Below are positions 1-11,889 of a stretch of DNA of 64,000 bases, piece after piece. Position numbers and translations under genes: made by a program. The notes beneath the pieces are model-generated. The model saw only the letters and a program-made list of their open reading frames with translations. It was not told where the DNA came from and made no database searches. Source of the stretch: Pleomorphomonas sp. NRK KF1 (GTDB lineage Bacteria; Pseudomonadota; Alphaproteobacteria; Rhizobiales; Pleomorphomonadaceae); assembly GCF_023721755.1 (NCBI RefSeq), contig NZ_JAMDLH010000007.1, forward strand, positions 124,001 through 188,000. Reading direction: 5' to 3'. The stretch's first letter is position 1, and every line of letters begins with the position of its first letter.

Positions 1-2682
<2,682 letters not shown>

Positions 2683-2688
2683 CCGAGA

Positions 2689-2710
2689 GGGACGGCCGAC
2701 GGGCCGTCCC
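2689..2710 (+). other. Intercistronic hairpin between gltB and gltD
   Basis: GGGACGGCC (2689-2697) pairs with GGCCGTCCC (2702-2710), a perfect 9-bp stem that begins just after the gltB stop. No T-run follows, so it looks more like an mRNA-stabilising or processing hairpin than a terminator. It could set the relative amounts of the two subunits; that role is inference. Confidence 0.55.
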
Positions 2711-2816
2711 GCCCCCACCGAGACAGGAAAGGCCCGACAAGATCGTCCCGCGCGCGGCGCCGCAGAACGGCGCTCCCGGTCGGCGAATGGGCCACACAGG
2801 CTAGACGGAGTGAAAG

Positions 2817-4235
2817 ATGGGCAAGGCTACCGGCTTCCTCGAGTTCGAGCGTCAGGAGCTCAAGTACCAGAAGGTGGAGGACCGCGTCCGCCACTACAAC
2901 GAGTTCACCGTTCCCCCACTGGAAAGCGACATGCAGACCCAGGGCGCCCGCTGCATGGAATGCGGCGTGCCCTACTGCCATCGCGGCTGCCCGGTGAACA
3001 ACCAGATCCCCGACTGGAACGACCTCGTCTACAACGGCGACTGGGAGACGGCCTCGCGCAATCTCCACTCGACCAACAACTTTCCGGAGTTCACCGGCCG
3101 CGTCTGCCCCGCGCCCTGCGAGGCGGCCTGCACGCTGAACCTGTTCGAGGCGCCGGTGACGATCAAGCAGATCGAATACACCATCGCCGAGCGGGCCTGG
3201 AAGGATGGCCGGGTGCAGCCGGAGATCGCCAAGGTCAAGACCGGCAAGAAGGTGGCGGTGATCGGTTCGGGGCCGGCGGGCCTTGCCGCCGCCCAGCAGC
3301 TCGTCCGCGTCGGCCATGACGTGCATGTCTACGAGAAGAACGCCCGTGCCGGCGGCCTTCTCCGCTACGGCATTCCCGACTTCAAGCTCGACAAGCATAT
3401 CGTCGAGCGGCGCGTGCAGCAGATGGTCGCCGAAGGCGTCGTCTTCCACTTCAACGTCAACGTCGGCGTCGACGTGAAGGTCGACGACCTCAAGGCCGAG
3501 TATGACGCGGTGCTGCTCGCCGGCGGCTCGGAAAAGTCGCGCGACCTGCCGGTGCCGGGCCGCGAGCTCAGGGGCGTGCACTTCGCCATGGAGTTCCTGC
3601 CACAGCAGAACCGCCGCGTCGGTGGCGAGCCGCTCGGCTCGGTCGATCCGATCTCGGCGCTCGGCAAGCGCGTCGTGGTCATCGGCGGCGGCGACACCGG
3701 CTCGGACTGCATCGGCACCTCGAACCGCCAGGGCGCGACCGCCGTCGTTCAGCTGGAGATCATGCCGAAGCCGCCGGAGAAGGAAGACAAGCTCACGACC
3801 TGGCCGAACTGGCCGCTGAAGCTCAGGACCTCGTCGAGCCACGAGGAAGGGGCCGAGCGCCTGTTCGGCGTCACGGCCGTCTCCTTCGAGGGCCAGAACG
3901 GCGTCGTCAACAAGGTCAACTGCGTGAAGGTCGACGCCAAGTTCCAGCCGATCCCCGGTTCGGAGTTCAGCCTCGATGCCGACCTCGTGCTGTTCGCCAT
4001 GGGCTTCGTGCACCCGGTGCACGAGGGCATGATCAACGATCTCGGCGTCGACAAGGACGGTCGCGGCAACGTCAAGGCGACCGAGGTCGACTATCGCACC
4101 TCGGTCGACAAGGTGTTCGCGGCCGGCGACATGCGGCGCGGCCAGAGCCTCGTCGTCTGGGCGATCCGCGAGGGCCGTCAGGCGGCGCGCGCCATCGACG
4201 AGTTCCTGATGGGCGCAAGCGTTCTGCCGCGCTGA
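2817..4235 (+). CDS. gltD: Glutamate synthase (NADPH) small subunit
   Basis: The 472-residue FAD- and NADPH-binding subunit feeds electrons from NADPH to the large subunit GltB. The N-terminal half carries the iron-sulfur cysteines C46, C49, C54 and C58 (segment [14 protein letters not shown]) and C97, C101 and C105. A first dinucleotide-binding motif, [10 protein letters not shown], lies near residues 150-159, and a second, GGGDTGSDC, near residue 285. Length and domain order match the beta-subunit family. The start ATG at 2817 follows the purine-rich stretch GGAGTGAAAG. It forms an operon with gltB and is followed by a hairpin that probably ends transcription. Confidence 0.97.
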   Translation: MGKATGFLEFERQELKYQKVEDRVRHYNEFTVPPLESDMQTQGARCMECGVPYCHRGCPVNNQIPDWNDLVYNGDWETASRNLHSTNNFPEFTGRVCPAPCEAACTLNLFEAPVTIKQIEYTIAERAWKDGRVQPEIAKVKTGKKVAVIGSGPAGLAAAQQLVRVGHDVHVYEKNARAGGLLRYGIPDFKLDKHIVERRVQQMVAEGVVFHFNVNVGVDVKVDDLKAEYDAVLLAGGSEKSRDLPVPGRELRGVHFAMEFLPQQNRRVGGEPLGSVDPISALGKRVVVIGGGDTGSDCIGTSNRQGATAVVQLEIMPKPPEKEDKLTTWPNWPLKLRTSSSHEEGAERLFGVTAVSFEGQNGVVNKVNCVKVDAKFQPIPGSEFSLDADLVLFAMGFVHPVHEGMINDLGVDKDGRGNVKATEVDYRTSVDKVFAAGDMRRGQSLVVWAIREGRQAARAIDEFLMGASVLPR

Positions 4236-4256
4236 GTGGCAACAGGCGATCGATCA

Positions 4257-4296
4257 AGCGGCCGGGTTCCCACGGGAGTCCGGCCGTTTCTGTCTG
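4257..4296 (+). terminator. Probable terminator after gltD
   Basis: CGGCCGG (4259-4265) pairs with CCGGCCG (4280-4286), with extra pairing (TCCC/GGGA) inside the loop, followed by TTTCTGTCTG. It sits between gltD and the convergent gene at 4307. The T-run is short, so efficiency is uncertain. Confidence 0.6.
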
Positions 4297-4306
4297 TGGG
4301 AGAGAG

Positions 4307-5425
4307 CTACTTCAGCGCCGTCGCGTCGAAACGGCCTGCGACCGGCTGCAGCGGCAGCCCCTCGACGACGAGGCGGTGCAGCGCGGTGCCGGGTTTCGGC
4401 GGCACGAGATCGGTGGCGGCCATCAGCTTGTCCTCGCCGGTGGCGGCCGGATCGTTCAGGACCAGAACCGGTCCGTCGCCGGAGATCTGCTGCATCAGGC
4501 TGGCGGTTTCCGCGGCGACGTTGAGGACGGTGCCGAGGTTTTGCTGGACATAGAAAGCCAGCTTGCGGGCGCCCGAGCGGGTGAAACCGACGCCGTCCTT
4601 CAGGCGCAGCTGTCGCACCTGTCCGTCAAGGTCGGGACCGCTGGCGACGAAGGCGCCGTTCTGCGAGAACGGCTCCCAGACGTCGATATAGGTTGCCCCC
4701 TTTTCGTTCGCCTCGACGCGGATGACGCCGTCGATATAGGTGACGTCGTTGGTCGCCTGCGGGCTGGCGACCGGAACGAGGCCGACCCAGAGGAGCGGCA
4801 CCGCGTGCTCGCGGGCGACGCGCGTCAGCTCGTTGAGGCGGGCCTTGTAGATGGTCTCCCACTCGGGGGAGGGGAACTCGACGGTGCGGTCGGGCAGGTC
4901 GATGGGGCGACCATCGGCGCGGCCGATCATGGCGACCACCGCTGCCGGACGCGGCTTGTCGGTCAGACGCGTCTCAAGGAACGCTTTCCAGTCGGTGTCG
5001 CCGGTGGTGGCGAGCCCGGCGTCGTCGACGGTCTTGGTCTCGATGCGGACATCCGGCCGGTCGGCGTAGGCGACGTCGAGGCCACGCCCGAGGTCGGCGG
5101 CCAGCCGGTCGCCAATCACCAGGACGACGCGCGCGTCGTCGTTCTTGGGGTTCTGCGGCTTGACGACGGCCGGAGGGCGGGCCGCCTTGCGCTGCTGGCC
5201 GGGTGGCGGCACCTTGATGATGCGGGCGCCCGGCGGCGGCTGCGCTGGCGGCGGTTCGCCCAACCCGAACAGGCGCATCAGGAAGGGGCGGTTGTCGCGC
5301 GCTGGCTCGACGACCTCAACCTGGGTTCCGCGCTGCACCACGACCTGCTGGGCAAGCGCCGGCAGGCCCGCGATCAGCATGGCAAGGATGAGGACCGTCA
5401 GGGCCTTTGCCCGGCGGAACGGCAT
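4307..5425 (-). CDS. Secreted DUF459/SGNH-hydrolase-like protein, catalytic residues replaced
   Basis: An exported protein of about 372 residues with a cleavable signal peptide (hydrophobic VLILAMLIAGLPALA) and a Pro-rich linker. It then shows an SGNH-fold region typical of DUF459 proteins. In active SGNH hydrolases block I reads GDS and the last block carries a D-x-x-H motif. Here the block I equivalent reads GDRLAADLG (Arg codon 5105-5107), and the final block reads DGVGFT with Gly where His is usual (codon 4586-4588). Both nucleophile and His therefore appear lost, so a binding or scaffolding role in the periplasm is more likely than hydrolysis. I chose ATG 5425 because GGAGG lies 8 bases upstream; an in-frame GTG at 5443 lacks such a site. 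Confidence 0.75.
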   Translation of the reverse strand: MPFRRAKALTVLILAMLIAGLPALAQQVVVQRGTQVEVVEPARDNRPFLMRLFGLGEPPPAQPPPGARIIKVPPPGQQRKAARPPAVVKPQNPKNDDARVVLVIGDRLAADLGRGLDVAYADRPDVRIETKTVDDAGLATTGDTDWKAFLETRLTDKPRPAAVVAMIGRADGRPIDLPDRTVEFPSPEWETIYKARLNELTRVAREHAVPLLWVGLVPVASPQATNDVTYIDGVIRVEANEKGATYIDVWEPFSQNGAFVASGPDLDGQVRQLRLKDGVGFTRSGARKLAFYVQQNLGTVLNVAAETASLMQQISGDGPVLVLNDPAATGEDKLMAATDLVPPKPGTALHRLVVEGLPLQPVAGRFDATALK

Positions 5426-5469
5426 GTGACGAGCCTCCGACACCGTCGCTGTCGGCCATCAGGCCGGCT

Positions 5470-6741
5470 TCAGCCGCCCCGAAGCATCGTCAGAAGTTCG
5501 AGCGACGCGTTGCCGGTGACGGCGAGGCCGCGCTGCGCCTGATAGGCGCGGATGGCGGCGATGGTTTGAGGACCGACCTTACCATCGATCTTCTCGAGAG
5601 GGAATCCGATCGCCTTGAGGCGGGCCTGCAACTCGGCTCGGCCGGCTTCGTCGAGCGGCGTGTAGCCGCGCGGCCAGGGCGTGATGAAGGGCGCGCCGCC
5701 GGCGAGGCGGTCGGCGAGGTGGCCGACGCCGAGCGCATAGGCCGTGGCGTTGTTATAGCGCTTGATCGCCTGGAAGTTCCTGAGCGTCAGGAAGGCCGGG
5801 CCGCCGGAACCGGCGGGCAGCAGCAAGGTGGCCTGATCGCCGGGGCGCGGGAAGGCGGCGCCGGAGGCGCGGGCGATCCCACGCGCCGTCCAGTCGGCGA
5901 GGGTTGCCGAGCGGCCTTCCATCGAGGTGTCGAAGCCGGGCGGAAGGACCACTTCGTAGCCCCAGGTGGCGCCGGGCTGCCAGCCGGATTTCCGGAGATA
6001 GTTGGCGGTGGAGGCGAGCGCGTCGGGCACCGACGTCCAGATGTTGCGCTTGCCGTCGCCGTCGAAATCGACGGCATAGGCGAGGTAGGTGGTGGGAATG
6101 AACTGGGTCTGCCCCATGGCGCCGGCCCAGGAGCCGGTCATGTGGCGGGCGTCGACGTCGTGGTGTTCCAGGATGCGCAACACGGCGTTGAGCTGCTGCC
6201 GGCCATAGGCGGCGCGCGAGCCGCCGCGCCAGCCGAGTGTCGCCAGCGCCCGCACGACGTTCTTCACCTTGGTCGGGTCGCGCAGGATGGCGCCGTAGCT
6301 GCTCTCCATGCCCCAGATGGCGACGACGACTTCGCGGTCGACGCCATAGGTCGCCTCGATGCGATCGAGTAGCGCACGATGGCCGACCAGCATGTCGCGG
6401 CCGGTGGCGATGCGGCTTTCCGCCGCCATGTCGTCGAGGTAGTCCCAGATGGCGCGCGAGAACTCCGGCTGGCTGCTCGCCCTGGCAAGCACGTCGTTGT
6501 CGGGGCCGACGCCGCGGAAGGCGGCGTTGAAGGTGGCGCGCGAGACGCCGCGCGCCTCGGCGGCCGGCCACTGGCTTTCGACGAAGGCGGTGAAGGCCGG
6601 CGGGATGGGGCCATCGGCCAGCGGCGGCAGGCCGGTGCGATCGCCGGCGTCGAACTCGTTGCCGAGGATGGCGCAGGCACCGAGGAGGGCGGCGAGCGTG
6701 AGGGCGGCGGCGCCCCGGATGGCCCGTGATACCTTCGTCAT
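5470..6741 (-). CDS. Lytic murein transglycosylase, MltB type, lipoprotein
   Basis: A 423-residue cell-wall enzyme that cleaves the MurNAc-GlcNAc bond of peptidoglycan to give anhydro ends. The N-terminus has a lipoprotein signal ending in LLGAC, so the mature protein is probably anchored to a membrane on the periplasmic side. The SLT_2-type domain occupies about residues 35-340, with the catalytic Glu in WGMESSYG and the conserved stretch GAMGQTQFIPTTY. A C-terminal peptidoglycan-binding repeat (about 360-420) contains the typical DGKVGPQTIAAIRAYQ segment. GGAG lies 6 bases before the ATG. It follows the DUF459 gene's orientation, with a gap of about 45 bp. Confidence 0.93.
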   Translation of the reverse strand: MTKVSRAIRGAAALTLAALLGACAILGNEFDAGDRTGLPPLADGPIPPAFTAFVESQWPAAEARGVSRATFNAAFRGVGPDNDVLARASSQPEFSRAIWDYLDDMAAESRIATGRDMLVGHRALLDRIEATYGVDREVVVAIWGMESSYGAILRDPTKVKNVVRALATLGWRGGSRAAYGRQQLNAVLRILEHHDVDARHMTGSWAGAMGQTQFIPTTYLAYAVDFDGDGKRNIWTSVPDALASTANYLRKSGWQPGATWGYEVVLPPGFDTSMEGRSATLADWTARGIARASGAAFPRPGDQATLLLPAGSGGPAFLTLRNFQAIKRYNNATAYALGVGHLADRLAGGAPFITPWPRGYTPLDEAGRAELQARLKAIGFPLEKIDGKVGPQTIAAIRAYQAQRGLAVTGNASLELLTMLRGG

Positions 6742-6980
6742 GACGCGCTCCTCTCTTCGACCGGTGTTGTCTTTTCAGAGACGGGACTTATGGTAAACGA
6801 TAAGTTAAGTTCCGTATCGTCTGGTCTTGGTCGCTCGCATGCGGCCTTTCATGAGGGGAATTTTTTCAATCGACCCGACATTTCCAAAATTAAACATTTT
6901 TCCGCTATTGATGGTCCCGCCCACGCGGCAGACGTCCAGACGTTCGGACCGTCACCAAAGTTGCCGCTCAGGAGTGCTTC
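6742..6980. promoter_or_regulatory. Divergent promoter region between the transglycosylase gene and galU
   Basis: This 239-bp region is clearly more AT-rich than its surroundings (for example the stretch around 6866-6910) and must hold promoters for both directions. TAAA-N7-TTAA at about 6792-6806 is one base from the CtrA consensus TTAA-N7-TTAA. No other site could be assigned. Confidence 0.4.
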
Positions 6981-7856
6981 ATGTCCAAACGTATTCGTAA
7001 AGCCGTCTTTCCCGTTGCCGGCCTCGGCACCCGTTTCCTTCCCGCCACCAAGGCCGTGCCGAAGGAGATGATGACCGTCGTCGATCGGCCGGCACTTCAG
7101 TATGTGGTCGACGAGGCCAAGGCGGCCGGCATCGAGCATTTCATTTTCGTCACCGGCCGCGGCAAGGAGGTGATCGAGAATCACTTCGACCTCGCCTACG
7201 AGCTTGAGGCGACGCTCGCCGCCCGCAACAAGATGGCCGCCCTCGAAGAGCTGCGCGCCGAGCGCCCGGCCGCCGGCACCACCTCCTTCACCCGCCAGCA
7301 GGAGCCGCTCGGCCTCGGCCATGCCGTCTGGTGCGCCCGCGACATCGTCGGCGATGAACCTTTCGCGGTGCTGTTGCCCGACATGCTGATGAAGCACACG
7401 ACGCCGTGTCTGAAGAGCATGGTCGACGCCTACGAGGCGAGCGGCGCCAATGTCGTCAGCCTTGAGGAATGCGATCCCGCCCAGACCTCGTCCTACGGCA
7501 TCGTCGCCCTCGGCAAGACGCTGTCGACCGACGTGTTCGAGGTCACCGACATGGTCGAGAAGCCGAAGCCGGCGGACGCGCCGTCCAACTTCTACATTTC
7601 CGGCCGCTACATCCTGCAGCCGCGCATCTTCGAGCTTCTGGGCAACCAGGAAACGGGCGCCGGCGGCGAGATCCAGCTCACCGACTCCATGCTGCGGCTT
7701 GCCAAGGAACAGCCGTTCTGCGGCGTGCGCTTCCGCGGCACGACCTTTGACACCGGCACCAAGCTCGGCTTCCTCAAGGCCAACATTGCCTATGGCAGCG
7801 AGCGCACCGATATCGATCCGAACATCGTCAACGAGCTGAAGAGCGTTCTGGGCTAG
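6981..7856 (+). CDS. galU: UTP-glucose-1-phosphate uridylyltransferase
   Basis: A 291-residue cytoplasmic enzyme that makes UDP-glucose from UTP and glucose-1-phosphate for envelope polysaccharides. The N-terminal nucleotide-binding signature GLGTRFLPATKAVPKEM is intact, followed by the VEKPKP and GEIQLTD segments of the bacterial GalU family. Length is normal. AGGAG lies 7 bases before the ATG. It stands alone, diverging from the lytic transglycosylase gene. A structured repeat begins directly at its stop codon and may act as its 3' end. Confidence 0.97.
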   Translation: MSKRIRKAVFPVAGLGTRFLPATKAVPKEMMTVVDRPALQYVVDEAKAAGIEHFIFVTGRGKEVIENHFDLAYELEATLAARNKMAALEELRAERPAAGTTSFTRQQEPLGLGHAVWCARDIVGDEPFAVLLPDMLMKHTTPCLKSMVDAYEASGANVVSLEECDPAQTSSYGIVALGKTLSTDVFEVTDMVEKPKPADAPSNFYISGRYILQPRIFELLGNQETGAGGEIQLTDSMLRLAKEQPFCGVRFRGTTFDTGTKLGFLKANIAYGSERTDIDPNIVNELKSVLG

Positions 7857-7957
7857 CCTCAGTCGCCGACGGGCCTCCGGCCCTTAGGCTTCCGCATTCG
7901 AGGCGATTCTTGCCTCGAATGCCGCTCCGCGCGGGCGCCGCTTGGCGCCGGAAGCCG
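7856..7957 (+). repeat. Structured dispersed repeat, copy 1
   Basis: The first 39 bases match 18865-18903 with one difference, and the last part matches 18943-18977 closely. Inside is a 10-bp hairpin, CATTCGAGGC (7895-7904) with GCCTCGAATG (7912-7921). An outer stem GGCTTCCG/CGGAAGCC (7887-7894 and 7949-7956) and smaller hairpins GGGCCTCCGGCCC and GGCGCCgcttGGCGCC are also present. The second copy keeps the inner hairpin although two base pairs have changed. It overlaps the last bases of galU. Confidence 0.8.
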
Positions 7958-8071
7958 CTTTGCGGCTTGTTGTGTGGCGGACCAGAAGCCACCAAGAAAA
8001 CCTGACCTGCGCGCTTGCCTTATAGCCGATCCTGTGAATTGCTCGATGTTCTGGTAGCTTGGAGCATGAGC

Positions 8072-8710
8072 ATGTCCATCGAACTCTGGCTGGCTTTCGT
8101 CGCGGCATCGGCGGTCCTGCTGGCCATCCCGGGACCGACCGTTCTTCTGGTGATTTCCTACGCGCTCGGTCATGGCAAACGCGCCGCCGTGGCGACGGTG
8201 ACGGGTGTCGCCCTCGGCGACTTCACCGCGATGACCGCCTCGATGCTCGGCCTCGGCGCGCTTCTCGTCGCGTCCGCCACCTTGTTCGTCGTCTTGAAAT
8301 GGATCGGGGCGGCCTACCTGATCTATCTCGGCATCAAGCTCTGGCGCGCGCCGGTGGCACGTGTCGATGCTTCGGCAGAGGCAGCGCCGACCGAGAAGGA
8401 GCGGCCGCTCCGCATCTTCCTTCACGCCTATGCCGTCACCGCCCTTAACCCGAAAAGCATCATCTTCTTCGTGGCGTTCCTGCCGCAGTTCCTGAACCGC
8501 AACGAGCCGGTCAGCCTCCAGATGGCCGTCTTCGAGGCGACTTTCCTCGTGCTGGCTGCGGCCAACGCCGCGGCCTACGGCCTGTTGGCTTCCATGGCTC
8601 GCAAGACGATCCGCAAGCCGCGCGTCCAGCGGCTGGTCAACCGCGTTGGCGGTTCTCTGATGATCGGCGCCGGCTTCCTCGCCGTGGGTTGGAAGCGGGC
8701 AGCTGCCTGA
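8072..8710 (+). CDS. LysE/RhtB-family amino-acid exporter
   Basis: An inner-membrane protein of about 212 residues of the LysE/RhtB translocator family, which exports amino acids or small derivatives. It has about six hydrophobic segments, the family signature IPGPTVLLV near the N-terminus, and the conserved TALNPKSIIFFVAFLPQF segment in the middle. I chose ATG 8072 because GGAG lies 7 bases upstream; an ATG six bases earlier (8066) is too close to that site. It converges with a second exporter of the same family 38 bp away; the two are not close copies. The substrate cannot be told from sequence. Confidence 0.9.
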   Translation: MSIELWLAFVAASAVLLAIPGPTVLLVISYALGHGKRAAVATVTGVALGDFTAMTASMLGLGALLVASATLFVVLKWIGAAYLIYLGIKLWRAPVARVDASAEAAPTEKERPLRIFLHAYAVTALNPKSIIFFVAFLPQFLNRNEPVSLQMAVFEATFLVLAAANAAAYGLLASMARKTIRKPRVQRLVNRVGGSLMIGAGFLAVGWKRAAA

Positions 8711-8748
8711 TTCCGGTCGTTCGGTTTGGCGGGCTTGCTCTGGCAGCT

Positions 8749-9390
8749 TCACACCGGCCGTTGCGACAGGGTGAGACGCAGGCCGAAGCCGATCAGAAAC
8801 GCGGCGAAGGTCCAGCGCTGGACGAACTGCGCCAGCGGATGACGTCCGGCCCACCGGCTGAGCGTCGATCCGGCGCCGGCATAGACGACGTCGAACATGA
8901 CGCCGATGGCAACGAGAATCGCTCCGAGCACCGCGAACTGCAGCGCCACGCTTCCATTGTCCGGTCGGACGAACTGCGGCAACAGAACCGAGCAGAACAG
9001 CAGCGCCTTGGGATTGAGAAGATTGGTCAGCAAGCCGCGAAGCATGGCGCTCGACCAGGATTGCCGGCGATCGTTCGTCCGGGGGGCGGGATCTTCCGGC
9101 GGAGAGGATGAAGTCCTGAGGATGGCGAGGCCGAGCCACACGAGATAGGCCGCTCCGGCAAAACGCACGACTTCGAAGGCGGCGGGCACCGTGTTGAGAA
9201 GCGCCGCCAATCCGGCCGCCGCCAAGAGCACGTGGGTTGCGCGGGCGGCGGCTAGCCCCGCTGCCACGGCAAGGGCCTGCGGTCTGCCCTTAAGCAGGCC
9301 GGTCTGCAACACCAGCACCATGTCCGGTCCGGGAACGAGATAGGCGACGGCGAGCGCGCCGGCGAACATCCAGAAATCGGTCATGCCCAT
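8749..9390 (-). CDS. LysE/RhtB-family amino-acid exporter
   Basis: A 213-residue membrane protein of the LysE/RhtB family with the N-terminal signature VPGPDMVLVLQTG and the mid-protein NPKALLFCSVLLPQF segment. Both are typical of homoserine/threonine-type exporters. GAGG lies 8 bases before the ATG. It is transcribed divergently from an Lrp/AsnC regulator gene 129 bp away, an arrangement common for amino-acid exporters controlled by their neighbour. The substrate is unknown, and regulation by the neighbour is inference from position. Confidence 0.9.
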   Translation of the reverse strand: MGMTDFWMFAGALAVAYLVPGPDMVLVLQTGLLKGRPQALAVAAGLAAARATHVLLAAAGLAALLNTVPAAFEVVRFAGAAYLVWLGLAILRTSSSPPEDPAPRTNDRRQSWSSAMLRGLLTNLLNPKALLFCSVLLPQFVRPDNGSVALQFAVLGAILVAIGVMFDVVYAGAGSTLSRWAGRHPLAQFVQRWTFAAFLIGFGLRLTLSQRPV

Positions 9391-9519
9391 GCGGTCTTCC
9401 TCGCTCTTGCTTGTTTGAAAGCTAGCGCTTGAGGTCGGGGCATGTCCTTGCGTGTTGCGCTTCGATCGGACCTCGGATTAGCATGTTGTGCCAAGAGAAG
9501 GGGCTGGAGCTGCCTGAAT

Positions 9520-10011
9520 ATGCCAACGATGAAGCTTGACGCCATTGACCGTCGGATTCTGGCCGCGCTCCAGAGGGACGCCCGTCTCACCAACGTGGAG
9601 CTGGCCGAGGAGGTCGGACTGTCGCCATCGCCGTGTCTGCGTCGGGTCCGGATTCTGGAGAAAGCCGGCGTGATCGGTGGCTATCATGCCACTCTGGATC
9701 GCGGTGGCGTCGGGCTCGACCTGACGGTCTTCGTCGGGATCAAGGTCGAGCGCCATCACGACGACTCGGCAGCGGCCTTCACGGAAGCCGTGCGCGCATT
9801 GCCTGAGGTCGTCTCCTGCCATCTGGTCTCGGGAGAGTCCGATTTCCTGTTGCAGGTCGTCCTGCCCAATCTCGCCGCCTACGAGCGCTTCCTGCTCGGC
9901 ACGCTTCTCAAGCTGCCAGGGGTCAGCGACATCCGCAGCAATTTCGCTATCCAGACCGTGAAGGCACAGGCGTCACTGCCGCTGGATCATCTGCCGGACG
10001 AGGATGCGTGA
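9520..10011 (+). CDS. Lrp/AsnC-family transcriptional regulator
   Basis: A regulator of about 163 residues with an N-terminal AsnC-type helix-turn-helix (LDAIDRRILAALQRDARL ... LSPSPCLRRVRILE) and a C-terminal RAM/ligand-binding domain (about 70-150), which in this family binds amino acids and forms octamers. The start at 9520 is favoured because GGAG lies 10 bases upstream and the family's N-terminus begins here; ATG 9529 is an alternative. The divergent LysE exporter gene is its likely target. Its 3' end meets serA at a shared terminator. Confidence 0.92.
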   Translation: MPTMKLDAIDRRILAALQRDARLTNVELAEEVGLSPSPCLRRVRILEKAGVIGGYHATLDRGGVGLDLTVFVGIKVERHHDDSAAAFTEAVRALPEVVSCHLVSGESDFLLQVVLPNLAAYERFLLGTLLKLPGVSDIRSNFAIQTVKAQASLPLDHLPDEDA

Positions 10012-10039
10012 AACGACAGCGCGACGACCCTGAAATGGC

Positions 10040-10066
10040 AAAAGGGCGCCCTGCCGGACGCCCTTT
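10040..10066. terminator. Bidirectional terminator between the AsnC gene and serA
   Basis: AAAGGGCG (10041-10048) pairs with CGCCCTTT (10059-10066), with an A-tract on one side and T's on the other. It serves two convergent genes. Confidence 0.75.
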
Positions 10067-10092
10067 CCTGTGTCATCGCCTTTTCCGAATGA

Positions 10093-11679
10093 TCAGAACT
10101 TCAGGGCCTTGACCTGGCGGACCACCGGGATGGCCTTGACCTTGTCCAGCACGTCGGCCGGCACGTCGCCGTCCACCTCGACCAGACAGATGGCGTCGGC
10201 ACCCTGTTCCAGGCGGCCGAGGGCGAAGGTGGCGATGTTGATGCCGGCGTCACCGAGAATGCCGGCGAACTTGCCGATGAAGCCCGGCTTGTCCTCGTTG
10301 GTGACGTAGATCATCGACGGCGCGAACTCGGCGTCCATCTTGATGCCCTTGATCTCGACGATGCGCGGGTGGCCGTCGGCGAAGACGGTGCCGGCGATCG
10401 AGCGCTCCTGACGGTCGGTGGTCAGCGTCAGGCGGATCAGGCTCTCGAAGTTGGCCGAAGCGTTGTTGCGGACCTCGGCGACGGCGATGCCGCGTTCCTT
10501 GGCCATCACCGGCGCCGACACCATGTTGACCGACTGCAGCAGCGGCTTCAGCACGCCGGTGATCGCGGCGGCGCTGAGCGCGCGGATGTTCATGCCGGCG
10601 ACTTCGCCTTCATACTCGATGCGGATCGACTTGAGGCCGGTCTCGGTGAGCTGGCCGGCAAACGAGCCCAGGAGCTCGGCGAGCTTGACGAACGGGGTGA
10701 GGCGCGGCGCTTCCTCGGCGGTGATCGACGGCATGTTGAGGGCGTTGGAGACGGCGCCCTTCATCAGGTAGTCCGACATCTGCTCGGCGACCTGCAGGGC
10801 GACGTTCTCCTGCGCTTCCGTGGTGGAGGCGCCGAGATGCGGCGTGCAGACCACCTTGGGGTGGCCAAACAGCGGATGGGCGGTGGCCGGCTCGGTCTCG
10901 AACACGTCAAGGGCGGCGCCGGCGACATGGCCGGAATCGAGGGCGGCCTTGAGGTCGGCCTCGACGATCAGGCCGCCACGGGCGCAGTTGATGATGCGCA
11001 CGCCCTTCTTCATCTTCAGGATGGCGGAGATGTCGATGATGTTGCGCGTCTTCTCGATCAGCGGCACATGCAGCGTGATGAAGTCGGAGCGGCGGAACAG
11101 CTCGTCGAGCTCGACCTTCTCGACGCCGAGTTCGACGGCGCGCTCGTTCGACAGGAACGGATCGTAGGCGATGACGCGCATCTTGAGGGCGACGGCGCGG
11201 TCGGCGACGATGGAGCCGATGTTGCCGCAGCCGATGACGCCGAGCGTCTTGTTGGTCAGCTCGACACCCATGAAGCGGTTCTTTTCCCACTTGCCGGCGT
11301 GCGTCGAGGCGTTGGCCTCGGGAAGCTCGCGGGCGAGGGCGAACATCAGGGCGATGGCGTGCTCGGCGGTGGTGATCGAGTTGCCGAAGGGCGTGTTCAT
11401 GACGATGACGCCGCGCGCCGTGGCGGCGGGCACGTCGACGTTGTCGACGCCGATGCCGGCGCGGCCGATCACCTTGAGGTTCTTGGCGTTGGCCAAGAGT
11501 TTCTCGGTGACCTTGGTGGTCGAGCGGATGGCGAGGCCGTCGTAGTTGCCGATGATCTCGGCCAGCTTTTCCTTGTCCTTGCCGAGATCGGGCTGGTAGT
11601 CGACCTCGACGCCGTGGTCCTTGAAGATCTGGACGGCGGTGGCGGACAGCTTGTCGGAAATGAGAACGCGAGGAGCCAT
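10093..11679 (-). CDS. serA: D-3-phosphoglycerate dehydrogenase
   Basis: A 528-residue NAD-dependent enzyme that performs the first step of serine synthesis, oxidising 3-phosphoglycerate. It is the long form: substrate domain, Rossmann domain with GCGNIGSIVADRA, catalytic Arg/Glu/His region ending in TPHLGASTTEAQ, an ASB/intervening domain, and a C-terminal ACT domain that usually senses serine. I chose ATG 11679 (AGGAG 9 bases upstream); the frame is open further upstream only through a repeat element. serC lies upstream on the same strand, so serCA form a serine-synthesis pair, although an inverted repeat separates them. Confidence 0.97.
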   Translation of the reverse strand: MAPRVLISDKLSATAVQIFKDHGVEVDYQPDLGKDKEKLAEIIGNYDGLAIRSTTKVTEKLLANAKNLKVIGRAGIGVDNVDVPAATARGVIVMNTPFGNSITTAEHAIALMFALARELPEANASTHAGKWEKNRFMGVELTNKTLGVIGCGNIGSIVADRAVALKMRVIAYDPFLSNERAVELGVEKVELDELFRRSDFITLHVPLIEKTRNIIDISAILKMKKGVRIINCARGGLIVEADLKAALDSGHVAGAALDVFETEPATAHPLFGHPKVVCTPHLGASTTEAQENVALQVAEQMSDYLMKGAVSNALNMPSITAEEAPRLTPFVKLAELLGSFAGQLTETGLKSIRIEYEGEVAGMNIRALSAAAITGVLKPLLQSVNMVSAPVMAKERGIAVAEVRNNASANFESLIRLTLTTDRQERSIAGTVFADGHPRIVEIKGIKMDAEFAPSMIYVTNEDKPGFIGKFAGILGDAGINIATFALGRLEQGADAICLVEVDGDVPADVLDKVKAIPVVRQVKALKF

Positions 11680-11722
11680 GAGAATACTCTCCTGAGACAG
11701 CGTGAAGTGGCTTCGTCGCTTA

Positions 11723-11851
11723 CCCCTCTCCCTATCCCTCCCCCACAAGGGGGGAGGGGACGCGGTTTGGGCGCAAATCATAAGTTATGGGGCGCGACGC
11801 TGGATCATTTGGGTCCCCTCCCCCCTTGTGGGGGAGGGACAGGGAGAGGGG
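11723..11851. repeat. Inverted pair of 39-bp dispersed repeats between serC and serA
   Basis: Two 39-bp copies, 11723-11761 and 11813-11851, face each other across a 51-bp spacer and differ by one base. Each has its own small palindrome (CCCTCCCCC/GGGGGAGGG). A third related copy lies at 30437-30473. Together the two arms could form a very stable stem of up to 39 bp in the serCA transcript. No transposase is nearby, so it resembles a REP/MITE-like element. Confidence 0.85.
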
Positions 11852-11889
11852 TGGGCCGAAGGCTTCGTTCCCTCTCCGGCAACTATCCG

